Shown in pieces: positions 33,980 through 43,527 of a stretch of DNA of 64,000 nucleotides. The position numbers and the translations under genes were made by a program. The notes below the pieces were generated by a model that was given only the letters and a program-made list of their open reading frames with translations, was not told the origin of the DNA and ran no database searches. Positions within the stretch are counted from its first letter, which is position 1, and the number at the start of each line of letters is the position of its first letter. Origin of the DNA: Chloroflexota bacterium (GTDB lineage: Bacteria; Chloroflexota; Dehalococcoidia; Tepidiformales; Tepidiformaceae); NCBI GenBank assembly GCA_026710655.1, contig JAPOQN010000032.1, positions 17,583 to 81,582 of the forward strand, given 5' to 3'.

Positions 33980-34603
33980 GTGCACACCATCGGCCTGACT
34001 GGCGGCATCGCCAGCGGGAAATCGACCGTCGCGGAGTTTTTCCGTGAGCAGGGTGTTCCCGTCATCGACGCCGACATCCTCGGGCATCGCACCTACGACC
34101 CCGGGACCGGCACCTTCGCCGCCGTCGTCGCCGCCTTTGGCGACGACATCGTGGCCGCCGACGGCACCATCGACCGGCGCGCCCTCGGCGGCAAGGTCTT
34201 CGGCAAGCCGGAGGAGTTGACGCGCCTGACCGACATCGTCTGGCCCGGCATTCGCGCCCTTGCTTCCGAGGAGCTTTCCAACCTCGAGGTGGCGGGCACT
34301 GGCCTGGTCCTGCTGGAAGCCGCCGTCCTGCTGGAGGCCGGCTGGGAGGACATGGTCGACGAGATCTGGGTCACCACCGTCCAGGCGGACATTGCCGTGG
34401 CCCGGCTCGCGGAGCGCAACGGCCTCGACGAGGCCGCCGCGCGCGCGCGCATCGATTCGCAGCTCTCCAACGAGGAGCGGGTCGCCGTGGCGCACGTAGT
34501 CATCGAGAACAACGGCACGCTCGCGGAACTCACGGACGGCATTCGCGCCGCCTGGGAAGCCCTTCGCGCGCGTACCGGCACAGAGAGGCAGACGATTGGC
34601 TGA
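33980..34603 (+). CDS. coaE: Dephospho-CoA kinase
   Basis: A 207-residue P-loop kinase that phosphorylates dephospho-CoA in the last step of CoA synthesis. [20 protein letters not shown] holds the Walker A motif at the N-terminus, [15 protein letters not shown] is the substrate-binding DAD motif, and [10 protein letters not shown] fits the family helix. [28 protein letters not shown] in the C-terminal part is typical of the lid. The GTG start is preceded by GGGAG. Its stop overlaps the start of the MoxR ATPase gene, so CoA synthesis and the MoxR/VWA genes may share a transcript. Confidence 0.93.
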   Translation: MHTIGLTGGIASGKSTVAEFFREQGVPVIDADILGHRTYDPGTGTFAAVVAAFGDDIVAADGTIDRRALGGKVFGKPEELTRLTDIVWPGIRALASEELSNLEVAGTGLVLLEAAVLLEAGWEDMVDEIWVTTVQADIAVARLAERNGLDEAAARARIDSQLSNEERVAVAHVVIENNGTLAELTDGIRAAWEALRARTGTERQTIG

Positions 34604-35504
34604 AGCACCCACCACCACCGAAGTCATGGCCCCCGGCGGGCTCGTCCTCGCCGCCGAGGAATTCACCGTTCGCGAAGAGCCCTACTACCTCCCCCTCGGG
34701 GATGAGATCGAGCTCTTCGAGGCCGCTTTCGAGCAGCGCATCCCCGTGCTGCTCAAGGGCCCTACGGGCTGCGGCAAGACCCGCTTCGTCGAGTACATGT
34801 CCTGGCGCCTCGGCCGGCCCGTGACGCACATCTCCCAGGGTGGCGAGGCGCCCATCGACGACGAGGGGCCGCGGCCCTTCGTCACCGTCGCCTGCCACGA
34901 GGACCTCACCGCCAGCGATCTCGTGGGGCGTTACCTGCTCGACACCGACGGCACGCGCTGGATCGATGGCCCCCTCACCCGCGCCGTCAAGACCGGCGCC
35001 ATCTGCTACCTCGATGAAGTGGTCGAGGCCCGCAAGGACACGACCGTCCTCATCCACCCCCTGACCGACTACCGCCGCCTCCTCCCCATCGAGAAGCTCG
35101 GCCAGGTCGTCGAGGCGGCGGATGGTTTCCTCCTCGTCATTTCGTACAACCCCGGCTACCAGAGCGCCCTCAAGGACCTGAAGCACTCGACCCGTCAGCG
35201 CTTCATCTCTGTGGAGTTCACCTACCCCACCCGCGAGCAGGAAGCCGAGATCATCTCGCACGAGTCTGGCGTCGACCTCGCCGTCTCCATCGAGCTGGCG
35301 AAGCTCGGCGAGAAGGTTCGCAACCTCAAGGAGCACGGCCTCAGCGAGGGCGTCAGCACGCGCCTCCTCATCTACGCCGGCCGCCTCATCGAACGCGGCA
35401 TCGAGCCCCGCCGCGCCGCCCAGGTCGGCGTTACGTGGGCGCTCACCGACGACCTTGAGGTCCAGCGCAGCATCGAAGAGGTAGTGACATCGATCTTCGA
35501 GTAA
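34596..35504 (+). CDS. MoxR-type AAA+ ATPase, NorQ/CbbQ group
   Basis: A 302-residue AAA+ ATPase. Walker A is [16 protein letters not shown] (about residues 50-65), Walker B is [12 protein letters not shown], and the sensor region is [12 protein letters not shown]. The segment [16 protein letters not shown] and the C-terminal helical lid match NorQ/NirQ/CbbQ. Such ATPases work with a VWA-domain partner to activate metalloenzymes (nitric oxide reductase, Rubisco). The partner is the giant VWA gene at 36183-39407. The TTG start overlaps the coaE stop and has AGAGAGG at good spacing; ATG 34626 is a less likely start. Confidence 0.9.
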   Translation: MAEAPTTTEVMAPGGLVLAAEEFTVREEPYYLPLGDEIELFEAAFEQRIPVLLKGPTGCGKTRFVEYMSWRLGRPVTHISQGGEAPIDDEGPRPFVTVACHEDLTASDLVGRYLLDTDGTRWIDGPLTRAVKTGAICYLDEVVEARKDTTVLIHPLTDYRRLLPIEKLGQVVEAADGFLLVISYNPGYQSALKDLKHSTRQRFISVEFTYPTREQEAEIISHESGVDLAVSIELAKLGEKVRNLKEHGLSEGVSTRLLIYAGRLIERGIEPRRAAQVGVTWALTDDLEVQRSIEEVVTSIFE

Positions 35505-35571
35505 CCGCCACCCCGCTCCGCTCGGAGCACTCACGGGAGCGCGGCCCCAGGCTCGCGTGCGAGGCGGCAGC

Positions 35572-36186
35572 GTGAGGATCGGCATCGTCTCCGACGTGCA
35601 CGGCAACGTCCCCGGCCTGCAGGCGGCCCTCGATCACATGGGCCCCATCGACGAGTTGCTCTGCGCCGGCGACACCGTCTACCAGTACCGCTGGTCGAAC
35701 GAGACGGTCGAGCTCCTGCGCGACTGCGGCGCCCGCGTCGTCCTCGGCAACCACGACGTGGTCATCCTCGGCCGCGACGGCGAGCGCGCCCGCGCCATGG
35801 ACCACGTCCGCGAGGACCTGGTCGAGTGGCTTCGGGAGCAGCCCTATTCGATCGACGCGGAGGTGGGCGGGCGGCGCTTCCTCATGGCCCACAGCTCGCC
35901 CTGGGGCGGCTGGGAGTACCACTACCCCCACGACCCGCTCTGGCGGAAGACCGAGAGCCTCGAGCACGATGTCGTCGTGACGGGCCACACCCACGTCCCC
36001 ATGGCCGCCCGCTTCGGCCAGACGCTCGTTATCAACCCCGGTTCCGTGGGCGAAGCCCGCCATCCCGGGAACGGCTACCGCCTCTCCTGCGCCGTCTGGG
36101 ATACGGCCGCCGATGAGGTCCACTTTCACGAGTACGAGGACCCCGCCCGGCCCTCGCGCGTGCTCGCCTCGGGGGGTGCGTCATGA
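35572..36186 (+). CDS. Calcineurin-like metallophosphoesterase (YfcE/MJ0936 type)
   Basis: A 204-residue dinuclear metal phosphoesterase. It starts RIGIVSDVHGNVPGLQAAL (D-x-H metal motif), with LLCAGDTV (GD), VVLGNHDVVI (GNHD), MAHSSPWG and VVTGHTHVPM (GHTH), so all five metal-binding blocks are intact. INPGSVGEAR is the usual final motif. Substrate is unknown. The GTG at 35572 is chosen for its GAGGCGG ribosome binding site; an upstream in-frame GTG at 35557 is possible. Its stop overlaps the VWA gene start (ATGA), placing a phosphoesterase between a MoxR ATPase and its VWA partner, which is unusual. Confidence 0.9.
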   Translation: MRIGIVSDVHGNVPGLQAALDHMGPIDELLCAGDTVYQYRWSNETVELLRDCGARVVLGNHDVVILGRDGERARAMDHVREDLVEWLREQPYSIDAEVGGRRFLMAHSSPWGGWEYHYPHDPLWRKTESLEHDVVVTGHTHVPMAARFGQTLVINPGSVGEARHPGNGYRLSCAVWDTAADEVHFHEYEDPARPSRVLASGGAS

Positions 36187-39100
36187 CCGTCGCCGGAGTG
36201 CTCATCGCCCGCAACCGCTCGCGCTTCGACGGCTTCCCCGAGCCCCTGCTGGAAGCCTACGAGAGCAGCCTGCGCGCCCTCGAACCGCGCCTCACGCCCA
36301 CCCAGCTCGAGGGCTGGTCGCGGGGCGGCCTCGACCTGATGGCCATCAGCCTGCGTTCCTGGGAGTCCGCCGCCGAGTACTTCAAGGCCGGCCCCCAGCT
36401 CGCCGAGGCGACCCCGTGGGACACCTACGAGCAGCTTGCCCGCGAGGCCAGCGACCTCACCGAGCAGTCGGCCCCGCTGGCGGTCTCCTTCCTCCGCAGC
36501 GCGCCCAACACGCTCTCCTATATCGGGCCCAACCACCTCGCCCAGTGGGCCGACTTCGGCCGCCGCCTCTATAAGGGCAACTGGAAGAGCTCCTCGCTGG
36601 CCGCGCAGTTCTACGACGCCGGCCCTGAGCTCTTCGCCAACATCCGCGTCAGCCATGCCGGTCGGCTCGTCCTCTTCCTCGATGAGCTTGCCCGCCACTC
36701 CTACGAGCTCGCCGCCGCCTGCCTCACCTCCGCCCCCGACGTGCTCGGCCGCCTCGAGAACGCCGACCGCATGCCCTTCCTCACCTTCGGCGTGGAACTC
36801 GCCCAGACCAGCTGGGCCGACTCGCGCCTCTACTTCGACCGCGGGGTTCCCCTGATCCAGCGCGTCCACGGCCCCGTGCGTGAGCGCTACCTGACGCTCG
36901 CCGCGCAGGTCGCCCGTGACCACAACCGCTCCGTGTTCCAGTACTTCGAGGACGCCGCCCACGCCCTCGGCGAGGTTGAGCCCGACGACCACGGCCCAGT
37001 CATCGAACTCGCCGAGCAGCTCGCGCCCCACTCCGCCTACGCCGCCATGGACTTCATCAGTAACGCCCCCGAGGTGCTGGAGAAAGTCCGCATCGACGAG
37101 CTGGGCGCCTGGCAGAACGCCGGCCTCGGCATCCTCGCCTCCAGCCGAGAGGGTGGCGAGGCCTACTTCCGCCTCCAGTCCAGCCGCGGCGAAGAGGTCC
37201 TCGACACGCTCTCCGCCCGCGTCGAGCTCTCCAAGGTCGGCGATATCCTCCGGCTCTACGCCAAGGCGCTCACCGGCAGGAACATCAGCATCCACGCATC
37301 CGCCGTTCTCACCGAGAAAGGCATCGGCTGGGTCGACGAGGAACGCGCCAGTACCGAGGGCACCACCATCTACTTGCCCGACGTGATGGAGCGCTACCGC
37401 AACAAGGACGAGAACTTCGCCTCGGTGAAGGTGTTCACGACCCACCAGGCCGCCCACCTCGAGTTCGAGAGCTTCAGCTTCGGCTTCGAGCGCCCCTCCA
37501 CCCTCTTCGAGGATCTGCGCCCCACCATCCCCGAGAACGCGGGCAACAACCCCGCCACCGAGATCGAGCGCTTCTTCGACCTCTTCCCCGACCGCACCCT
37601 CGCCAGCGACCTCCACGAGATTGCCGAGGACGCCCGCATCGATGCCGCCATCAAGCTCAACTATGCCGGTATCCGCCGCGCCCTCACGCGTATGCAGCGC
37701 GAGGAGCTGGGCCGCCGCCCCGAGATCAGCGAGCTGCCCCTGCGCCAGGCCTTCGTCGAGAACCTCGTGCGCGTCAGCCTCGATGGCGCCGACGCCGTGC
37801 GCTGGCCCGCCGCCCAGCAGGACGCCATGTCGAACGGCGTTGCCGTCCTCCAGCGCCTTGCTTCCGAGGGCGCCACGCCCGAGGACGCGGCCGAGGCCAC
37901 CCTCCGCCTCTACCAGCTCGCCATGGGCATCAAGAACGAGCGCGAGGAGGGTGACGAGGAGTGGGACAGCCTCCCCGACGTCGACCAGGAACAACTCCAG
38001 CTCGATATGAGCGACCTCGGCGGCGAGGGCGCCGCCATGGAGATGGGCGAGCCCGAGGAGGGCGACTCCGAGTACGAGAGCCCCCAGGACATCGACTTCC
38101 GCGGCGACTTCAAGCCCGAGCTCGTCCAGCTCCTCATGAAGCTCCGCGACGACGCCGAGCTGGGCGACGCCGGGCAAATCTCGCCCGAGCAGCTCACCGA
38201 GGAGCAGCTCAAGGAACTGCTCGAGAAGAGCGCCGAGATCGACCTCGACACCCTCCTCGAAGGCGACCTCCAGAACACGACCGGCATGTTCCTCTCCAAC
38301 CTCCTGAAGGAGGCCGGCACCCCCACCCTCGACAGCGACGCCCAGTCCGACCAGCCCCTGAGCGACCTCAGCACGGGAGGAGAGGAGGGCGAGGAGCCCC
38401 TCGCCCCCATCGTCACCACCTACTACTACGACGAGTGGGACTTCCGCGCGCAGGACTACAAGCCTCGCTGGTGCGCCGTGAAGGAAGCCGCCCTGGAGGA
38501 GGGCGAGGAGGAGTTCTACGACGAGACGCTGCGCGAGTACGCCGCCCTCGTCGCCCAGACGCGCAAGCAGTTCGAGCTGATGAAGCCCGAGCTCTTCCGC
38601 AAGATCAAGAAGCTCTCCGACGGCGAGGACATCGAGCTGGACCCCGCCATCGAGTGGATGATCGATGTCCGCACCGGCGTCAGCCCCTCCGACAAGGTCT
38701 ACTGGCGCCGCAACAAGGTGGAGCGCGATGTCGCCATCGCCTTCCTGCTCGACATGTCCGCCTCGACCGACGAGGAGATCGCGCGCCGCGACCAGCAGTA
38801 CGACGACTCCGACGACGACCCCCGCAAGTACCTCAGCTGGTGGGTCACCAAGCGTCGCCAGGAGCTGGCCGCCCCGCCCAAGCGCATCATCGACCTTGAG
38901 AAGGAGGCGACCGTCCTCCTCATCACCGCCCTCGAGACGATCGGCGACGACTACGGCATCTACGGCTTCAGCGGCTACGGCCGCGACAACGTCGAGTTCT
39001 TCGTCATCAAGGACTTCGACGAGCGCTTCGATGCGACCACCAAGAAGCGCATCGACAAGGTCACCCCCATCCGCTCGACGCGCATGGGTCCTGCCATCCG

Positions 39101-39407
39101 CCACGCCATCCACAAGCTCGCCGAGACCGAGGCGAAGGTGCGCATCCTCGTCCTCCTCAGCGATGGCCGCCCCCAGGACCACGGCTACGGGCGCGACCGC
39201 ACCGAGAAGGAATACGCCATCCACGACACCAAGCAGGCACTCAACGAGGCCAAGCGCGAGGGCATCACCCCCTTCGCCCTCACCGTCGACCGTGCCGGCC
39301 ACGACTACCTGAAGACGATGTGCGAGGACATGGGCTACGAGGTCGTCGGCGACATCGAGTCGCTGCCCCGCCGCCTGCCCGCCCTCTACCGCAGCCTCAC
39401 CGAGTAG
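36183..39407 (+). CDS. Giant VWA-domain protein, NorD/CbbO-like, with helical-repeat N-terminus
   Basis: A 1,074-residue cytoplasmic protein with no signal peptide. Residues ~20-370 consist of helical repeats of roughly 35 residues, each with a hydrophobic helix followed by a phrase such as FYDAGPELFANI, CLTSAPDVLGRL or FISNAPEVLEKV. Then comes a metallopeptidase-like or NorD-like middle (YLPDVMERYRNKDENF, LHEIAEDARID), a long Glu/Asp-rich segment (~585-740), and a C-terminal VWA domain with MIDAS motif LLDMSASTDE (about residue 855) and LVLLSDGRPQDHG. NorD and CbbO share the VWA part and the link to a MoxR ATPase but are usually shorter. It probably activates an unidentified enzyme. Confidence 0.88.
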   Translation: MTVAGVLIARNRSRFDGFPEPLLEAYESSLRALEPRLTPTQLEGWSRGGLDLMAISLRSWESAAEYFKAGPQLAEATPWDTYEQLAREASDLTEQSAPLAVSFLRSAPNTLSYIGPNHLAQWADFGRRLYKGNWKSSSLAAQFYDAGPELFANIRVSHAGRLVLFLDELARHSYELAAACLTSAPDVLGRLENADRMPFLTFGVELAQTSWADSRLYFDRGVPLIQRVHGPVRERYLTLAAQVARDHNRSVFQYFEDAAHALGEVEPDDHGPVIELAEQLAPHSAYAAMDFISNAPEVLEKVRIDELGAWQNAGLGILASSREGGEAYFRLQSSRGEEVLDTLSARVELSKVGDILRLYAKALTGRNISIHASAVLTEKGIGWVDEERASTEGTTIYLPDVMERYRNKDENFASVKVFTTHQAAHLEFESFSFGFERPSTLFEDLRPTIPENAGNNPATEIERFFDLFPDRTLASDLHEIAEDARIDAAIKLNYAGIRRALTRMQREELGRRPEISELPLRQAFVENLVRVSLDGADAVRWPAAQQDAMSNGVAVLQRLASEGATPEDAAEATLRLYQLAMGIKNEREEGDEEWDSLPDVDQEQLQLDMSDLGGEGAAMEMGEPEEGDSEYESPQDIDFRGDFKPELVQLLMKLRDDAELGDAGQISPEQLTEEQLKELLEKSAEIDLDTLLEGDLQNTTGMFLSNLLKEAGTPTLDSDAQSDQPLSDLSTGGEEGEEPLAPIVTTYYYDEWDFRAQDYKPRWCAVKEAALEEGEEEFYDETLREYAALVAQTRKQFELMKPELFRKIKKLSDGEDIELDPAIEWMIDVRTGVSPSDKVYWRRNKVERDVAIAFLLDMSASTDEEIARRDQQYDDSDDDPRKYLSWWVTKRRQELAAPPKRIIDLEKEATVLLITALETIGDDYGIYGFSGYGRDNVEFFVIKDFDERFDATTKKRIDKVTPIRSTRMGPAIRHAIHKLAETEAKVRILVLLSDGRPQDHGYGRDRTEKEYAIHDTKQALNEAKREGITPFALTVDRAGHDYLKTMCEDMGYEVVGDIESLPRRLPALYRSLTE

Positions 39408-39412
39408 CGCGG

Positions 39413-40027
39413 GTGACGCTGCTCCTGGTCCGCCACGGCCAGTCCGTAGGGAACGTTGAGGGCCTCATCCAGGGCCAGCGCGACGAGCCCCTGACCGATC
39501 TGGGCCGCCGGCAGGCGTTGGCGGTTGCCGAGCGCCTCAAGTCCGAGGGTGGCGCCGACCGAGTCGTTGCGAGCCCGCTTGCTCGCGCCTTCTCCACCGC
39601 CGAGGCCATTGGCGAAGTTGCCGGGCTGCCCGTCACCATCGACGAACGCTTGATGGAGTACGACTTCGGCGAGGTCAGCGGACTGACCATCCCGGAGGTC
39701 CTGGAGCGCTATCCCGGCTGGCGTTTCTGGAGCGATGACCCGTCCGAACCGCTTCTTCCCGGCGAGGAGGGCATGTCCGCCTTCGACGCGCGCGTCGCCG
39801 AAGCCCTGGCCGAGTCGATGGCGCTGGAGGGCCGGACGATCGCCGTGACTCACGGCGGCGTCATCATGGCCGCCCTCAACGCGGCCCTGCGGATGCACGG
39901 CGTTGCCGAACTGGGCGCTCGCCGTGCGCGTTTCCCCATGAAGAACTGCGGCATCACCGAGCTCGACCGCGATCCCGAGGGGCGGCTCATGGTGCGGCGT
40001 CACAACGACGCCTGCCATCTCCCCTAG
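39413..40027 (+). CDS. Histidine phosphatase family protein
   Basis: A 204-residue phosphoglycerate-mutase-like phosphatase. The catalytic motif LLLVRHGQSVGNVEGLIQG contains the phosphorylated His (RHG), RVVASPLARAFSTAEAI supplies the second Arg, and IAVTHGGVIMAAL the second His. Length and loops fit a broad-specificity phosphatase or an alpha-ribazole phosphatase-like enzyme rather than glycolytic mutase. The GTG start six bases after the VWA stop places the RHG motif at residue ~8, as expected. It is the last gene of this plus-strand operon and convergent with purS. Confidence 0.9.
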   Translation: MTLLLVRHGQSVGNVEGLIQGQRDEPLTDLGRRQALAVAERLKSEGGADRVVASPLARAFSTAEAIGEVAGLPVTIDERLMEYDFGEVSGLTIPEVLERYPGWRFWSDDPSEPLLPGEEGMSAFDARVAEALAESMALEGRTIAVTHGGVIMAALNAALRMHGVAELGARRARFPMKNCGITELDRDPEGRLMVRRHNDACHLP

Positions 40028-40039
40028 CGCGTTCCGGAC

Positions 40040-40303
40040 CTACTCCGGTTCGTCCTCCGCCACTCCGCAGCTGTAGCGCTCGATGACCGGGTTCGCGAGC
40101 AGCCGCGTGCACATCTCCTCGGCCAGCGTCTGCGCCTCGTCCGCGCTCGCAGCCTCGATCGTGACCTCGAACAGCTTCCCCGACCGCACGCCCGCCACCC
40201 CCGCGAAGCCGAGGTTGTGCAGCGCCGACGCGATCGTCAGCCCCTCCGGGTCGTTCACAGTCGGCTTCAGCGTCACCGCGATGGAGGCGAGGAAGCGGCT
40301 CAC
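40040..40303 (-). CDS. purS: Phosphoribosylformylglycinamidine synthase subunit PurS
   Basis: An 87-residue PurS, the small dimeric subunit that bridges PurL and PurQ in the fourth step of purine synthesis. ASIAVTLKPTVNDPEGLTIASALHNLGFAGVAGVRSGKLFEVTI is the family core in pieces, with DPEG and the VRSGK turn conserved. The GTG start overlaps the purC stop (GTGA), so the two are coupled. The purQ and purL genes are not in the window; after purS the plus-strand phosphatase gene converges. Confidence 0.93.
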   Translation of the reverse strand: MSRFLASIAVTLKPTVNDPEGLTIASALHNLGFAGVAGVRSGKLFEVTIEAASADEAQTLAEEMCTRLLANPVIERYSCGVAEDEPE

Positions 40304-41196
40304 GCGGGCAGGTCCTCCCCCGTGAGCGCGCGGTACAGCGTCAGGTAGCGATCCGTTGTCGCCGCGATCACGTCGTCCGGAACTTCCGGCGCGGGGTCGC
40401 CGTCCTTCCAGCCCGTCCCCACGAGCCAGTCGCGTACCGGCTGCTTGTCGAAGCTCGGCTGGGAGCCGCCCGGTTTGTATTCGGAGAGCGGCCAGAAGCG
40501 GCTACTGTCGGGCGTCAGCACCTCGTCGATCAGGATCGTCTCTTCGTTGCGCAGCCCGAACTCGAACTTCGTGTCCGCAATGATGATGTCGCGTTCCAGC
40601 GCCACCTGGTGGGCGTAGTCGTAAACCGCGCGGCTACGCTTCGCCATCGCGTTCGCCGTCTCTTCGCCTACGATGCCCTCGAGCTGCTCGTAGTTGATGT
40701 TCTCGTCGTGCTGGCCCACGTCCGCTTTCGTCGAGGGCGTGAAGATTGGCTCTGGCAGCCGGTCCGACTCCGTCAGCCCCTCGGGCAGCGTGATCCCGCA
40801 GACCGACCCATCGCGCTTGTACTCGCGCCAGCCCGTGCCCGAGATGTAGCCGCGCACGATGCACTCGGCGGTGTACGCCTGCGCCTTCCGCACCAGCATC
40901 GAACGCCGGTAGCAGTTCTCCGGGAGAGCGAAGGGCACGAGTTCGTCCGCGTTCGACCCGTCGATGACGGCGATGAAGTGGTGCGGCACCACCTCGCCGA
41001 TGCGCTCGAACCACCACGCCGAGAGCTGCGTTAGCACCTCGCCCTTGCGGGGAACGCCCGCCGGCAGCACGAGGTCGAGCGCCGAAATGCGGTCGGTCGC
41101 GACGATCAGCAGGTGGTCGCCGAGGTCGTATGTATCGCGCACCTTGCCGCGCATCATGGGCGCGGGCAGATCGGTGTGCGTCACCACGTTGGTCAT
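40300..41196 (-). CDS. purC: Phosphoribosylaminoimidazole-succinocarboxamide synthase (SAICAR synthase)
   Basis: A 298-residue SAICAR synthase joining CAIR and aspartate with ATP. RGKVRDTYDLGDHLLIVATDRISALD is the N-terminal signature seen in parts, AECIVRGYISGTGWREY the central one, and ADTKFEFGL and LIDEVLTPDSSRFW the C-terminal ones. This length (near 300) matches the larger bacterial/yeast-like class rather than the ~240-residue form. The start has GGGAGGAGA and overlaps the upstream membrane protein gene by four bases. Confidence 0.95.
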   Translation of the reverse strand: MTNVVTHTDLPAPMMRGKVRDTYDLGDHLLIVATDRISALDLVLPAGVPRKGEVLTQLSAWWFERIGEVVPHHFIAVIDGSNADELVPFALPENCYRRSMLVRKAQAYTAECIVRGYISGTGWREYKRDGSVCGITLPEGLTESDRLPEPIFTPSTKADVGQHDENINYEQLEGIVGEETANAMAKRSRAVYDYAHQVALERDIIIADTKFEFGLRNEETILIDEVLTPDSSRFWPLSEYKPGGSQPSFDKQPVRDWLVGTGWKDGDPAPEVPDDVIAATTDRYLTLYRALTGEDLPA

Positions 41197-41984
41197 GGGG
41201 TCTCCTCCCGAATACGAAGGTAGTACAGGGTAATGGAGGCATGGGCAAACGCCGCCACCGGAATCAGGATTCCGCCCTGCAAGATGCGTAGTCCCGCATC
41301 GATGGCCATGCGCAGCTCGCGGCTGGCGCTCTCCGGTCCCGGGCTCACCGGCACCAGTGCTCCGATAAGGAAAGCCAGCGCCAGCCCGATGACCATGATC
41401 CCGAGCAGTCGCAGCATGTTGCCCTGCATCGTGCGCCAGCTCTGCGTGAGCGCCTCAATGGGGCTGGTCTGCTCCAGCAGGTACACCTGGTAGGCCACAC
41501 CGAAGCGTGCGATGAGGAAGGGGATGACCGCCAGCCCCACGATCGTGAAGGCCAGAAGACCCCCTACGACCGTGAAGATGACCGTCAGCACGATCAGTCC
41601 GCCCAGGCGCGTAAAGGCGGGATCGAGCGCCTGCGAAAGCGTGAGCGGTTGCCCCCGCGCGACCGCCGCCACCGATACGATGGTCGCCCCCTGCGCCACC
41701 AGCCCCAGGACCACGCCTGCCGCCACGACCACCACCAGCACGATCACCTGCGCTCCCGCCTCGGTGGCGCCCGTGATCCCTCCGCGGGGATAGACCTCAT
41801 CCGCGAACACGCTGCTGTAGAGCAGGACGGTCAGGAGGATGGTTCCGATGACGAGGGGCGTCTGGATGGCCAGCAGGGGCAGCATCGTCTCGCGCGGAAA
41901 GTCACGCATCAGCGCGGCTGCCGCACTCAGCATCTCGCCTACTCCCGGTCTCTCGGGGGACTGCTGCTCCGGGGTGCTGGTCAC
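41193..41984 (-). CDS. Polytopic membrane protein inside the purine operon
   Basis: About 263 residues with five to six transmembrane segments, such as VIVLVVVVAAGVVLGLVAQ and LIVLTVIFTVVGGLLAFTIV. FLIARFGVAYQVYLLEQTSPIEALTQSWRTMQGN resembles the conserved part of the glycerophosphodiester phosphodiesterase membrane-domain / DUF-type family, where a helix pair surrounds an amphipathic A-L-x-x-S motif. No enzymatic site. The GTG at 41984 is a reasonable start, but the frame is open further to 42083 near purB. It overlaps purC by four bases, so it is coupled to purine genes without an obvious functional reason. Confidence 0.65.
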   Translation of the reverse strand: MTSTPEQQSPERPGVGEMLSAAAALMRDFPRETMLPLLAIQTPLVIGTILLTVLLYSSVFADEVYPRGGITGATEAGAQVIVLVVVVAAGVVLGLVAQGATIVSVAAVARGQPLTLSQALDPAFTRLGGLIVLTVIFTVVGGLLAFTIVGLAVIPFLIARFGVAYQVYLLEQTSPIEALTQSWRTMQGNMLRLLGIMVIGLALAFLIGALVPVSPGPESASRELRMAIDAGLRILQGGILIPVAAFAHASITLYYLRIREETP

Positions 41985-42116
41985 TTCGGCTCGGGCTCCC
42001 TGCGCTTCGATCGAGCAGCGTAGCCAAGGCGCACCCCGGTTGCTGTGGGCGAGGTCACTGCATTGCTCCCGCACCAGGCCCATTGGGCGGGGTGCGCCGG
42101 TCCCTGACCGCGCTTG

Positions 42117-43412
42117 TCACGCCAGGCCGAGCCGCTCGAACGTCGAGCCGGCGTTGCGCAGGTAGTAGCCGTAGTCGAACAGCGACCGCAGCCGCTCTTC
42201 GTCCAGCCGCGAGGTCACGTCCTCGTCCGCCAGCAGCAGCGAGAGGAACGGCTCGCGCTCCTGCCAGGCCACCATCGCGTTGCGTTTCACGAGACCGTAG
42301 GCCTCCTGCCGGCTCAGACCCGTCTCGATCAGCTCCAGCAGCACCCGCTGCGAGAACACCAGGCCGTACGAGCGGTCGAGGTTCTCGCGCATGTGCTCGG
42401 GATAGACCACCAGGTCCTTCGCGATGTCCGTGAACAGCGCCAGCATGTAGTCCAGCACCAGGCAGGCGTCGGGGAAGACGATGCGTTCCGTCGAGGAGTG
42501 GCTGATATCGCGCTCGTGCCAGAGGGCCACGTTCTCCATGGCGGTGTTGGCGTAGCCCCGCAGCACCCGCGCCAGCCCCGTTATGCGCTCGCACTTCTCC
42601 GGATTGCGCTTGTGTGGCATCGCGCTCGACCCCGTCTGGCCCGCCGCGAAGGGCTCCTCCGCCTCCAGCACTTCCGTGCGCTGCAGCCCCCGGATCTCCG
42701 TCGCGAACTTCTCCAGCGAAGCGCCCGTGAGCGCGAGCGCGCTCACGAACTGCGCGTGCCGGTCGCGCTGGATGACCTGCGTCGAGGCGTGCTCCACGCC
42801 CAGCCCCAGTGTCTGGCAGGTCGCCTCCTCGATATCGGGGGGAATGGAGGCGTGCGTGCCCACGGCCCCGCTGATCGCGCCCACCGCGATCGTCTCGCGC
42901 GCCGCCAGCAGGCGCTCGCAGTTGCGTCGCATCTCGGCCACCCACACCGCCACCTTCAGGCCGAACGTCGTCGGCTCGGCGTGGACGCCGTGCGTGCGTC
43001 CCACGCAGAGCGTGTCGCGGTGCTCGCGGGCGAGGTTCTCCAGCGCCGCCGTCAGTCCCTCGACCCCCGCGATCAGGAGGTCGCTCGCGTCCCGCAGCTG
43101 GAGGGCGGTGGCCGTGTCCCAGACGTCGCTGGTCGTGAGCCCAAAGTGGACATAACGCGACTCCTCGCCGAGCGAGTCCGCCACCGACTGTAGAAAGGCG
43201 GTCATGTCGTGGTGCGTGACGGCGAGGTACTCGTTGACCTTGTCGACATCGAATGTGGCGTTCGCGCGGATGGTCTGCGCCGCCTCGATGGGCATCTCGC
43301 CAGCGGCCGCGCGTGCTTCGCAGACGGCGATTTCGACTTCGAGCCAGCGGTCGAACTTGGCCTGCTCGCTCCAGATTGCGGCCATCTCAGGCCGCGAGTA
43401 GCGGGGGATCAC
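42117..43412 (-). CDS. purB: Adenylosuccinate lyase
   Basis: A 431-residue fumarase/aspartase-superfamily lyase acting on SAICAR and adenylosuccinate. The N-terminus [20 protein letters not shown] and the superfamily signature [15 protein letters not shown] (residues ~260-275) are diagnostic. [15 protein letters not shown] carries a substrate-binding His. The GTG start has GGAG six bases upstream. It heads the purB-membrane protein-purC-purS group; a TATGAT element on the minus strand at 43458-43463 is a good -10 for it. Confidence 0.95.
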   Translation of the reverse strand: MIPRYSRPEMAAIWSEQAKFDRWLEVEIAVCEARAAAGEMPIEAAQTIRANATFDVDKVNEYLAVTHHDMTAFLQSVADSLGEESRYVHFGLTTSDVWDTATALQLRDASDLLIAGVEGLTAALENLAREHRDTLCVGRTHGVHAEPTTFGLKVAVWVAEMRRNCERLLAARETIAVGAISGAVGTHASIPPDIEEATCQTLGLGVEHASTQVIQRDRHAQFVSALALTGASLEKFATEIRGLQRTEVLEAEEPFAAGQTGSSAMPHKRNPEKCERITGLARVLRGYANTAMENVALWHERDISHSSTERIVFPDACLVLDYMLALFTDIAKDLVVYPEHMRENLDRSYGLVFSQRVLLELIETGLSRQEAYGLVKRNAMVAWQEREPFLSLLLADEDVTSRLDEERLRSLFDYGYYLRNAGSTFERLGLA

Positions 43413-43457
43413 AGGACGCTCCGGACGGGGTGAAATTGGCTCGTGGCCATCGTCTCA

Positions 43458-43463
43458 ATCATA
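43458..43463 (-). promoter_or_regulatory. Candidate -10 element (TATGAT) for purB
   Basis: On the minus strand TATGAT lies about 46 bases before the purB start. No good -35 is seen. The ~40-base leader is too short for a purine riboswitch, and none was recognised. Confidence 0.45.
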
Positions 43464-43521
43464 CCGTGGGCGGCGCTCTGGGAGTCCCCGGCGCCGTTCA
43501 GACGCCGTTCCCGGCAGCGTG

Positions 43522-43527
43522 TAGACT
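43522..43527 (+). promoter_or_regulatory. Candidate -10 element (TAGACT) before the SDR gene
   Basis: TAGACT lies 24 bases before the GTG start, with CAGGAGG between. TTCAGA upstream is a poor -35 at 19 bases. Confidence 0.45.

Noticed and set aside
36126..39302. A 1,058-codon open frame on the minus strand
   Set aside because: It is the antisense of the VWA gene; its composition is long Leu/Val/Glu/Gly runs that mirror the codon bias, with no domain, while the plus strand has clear motifs.
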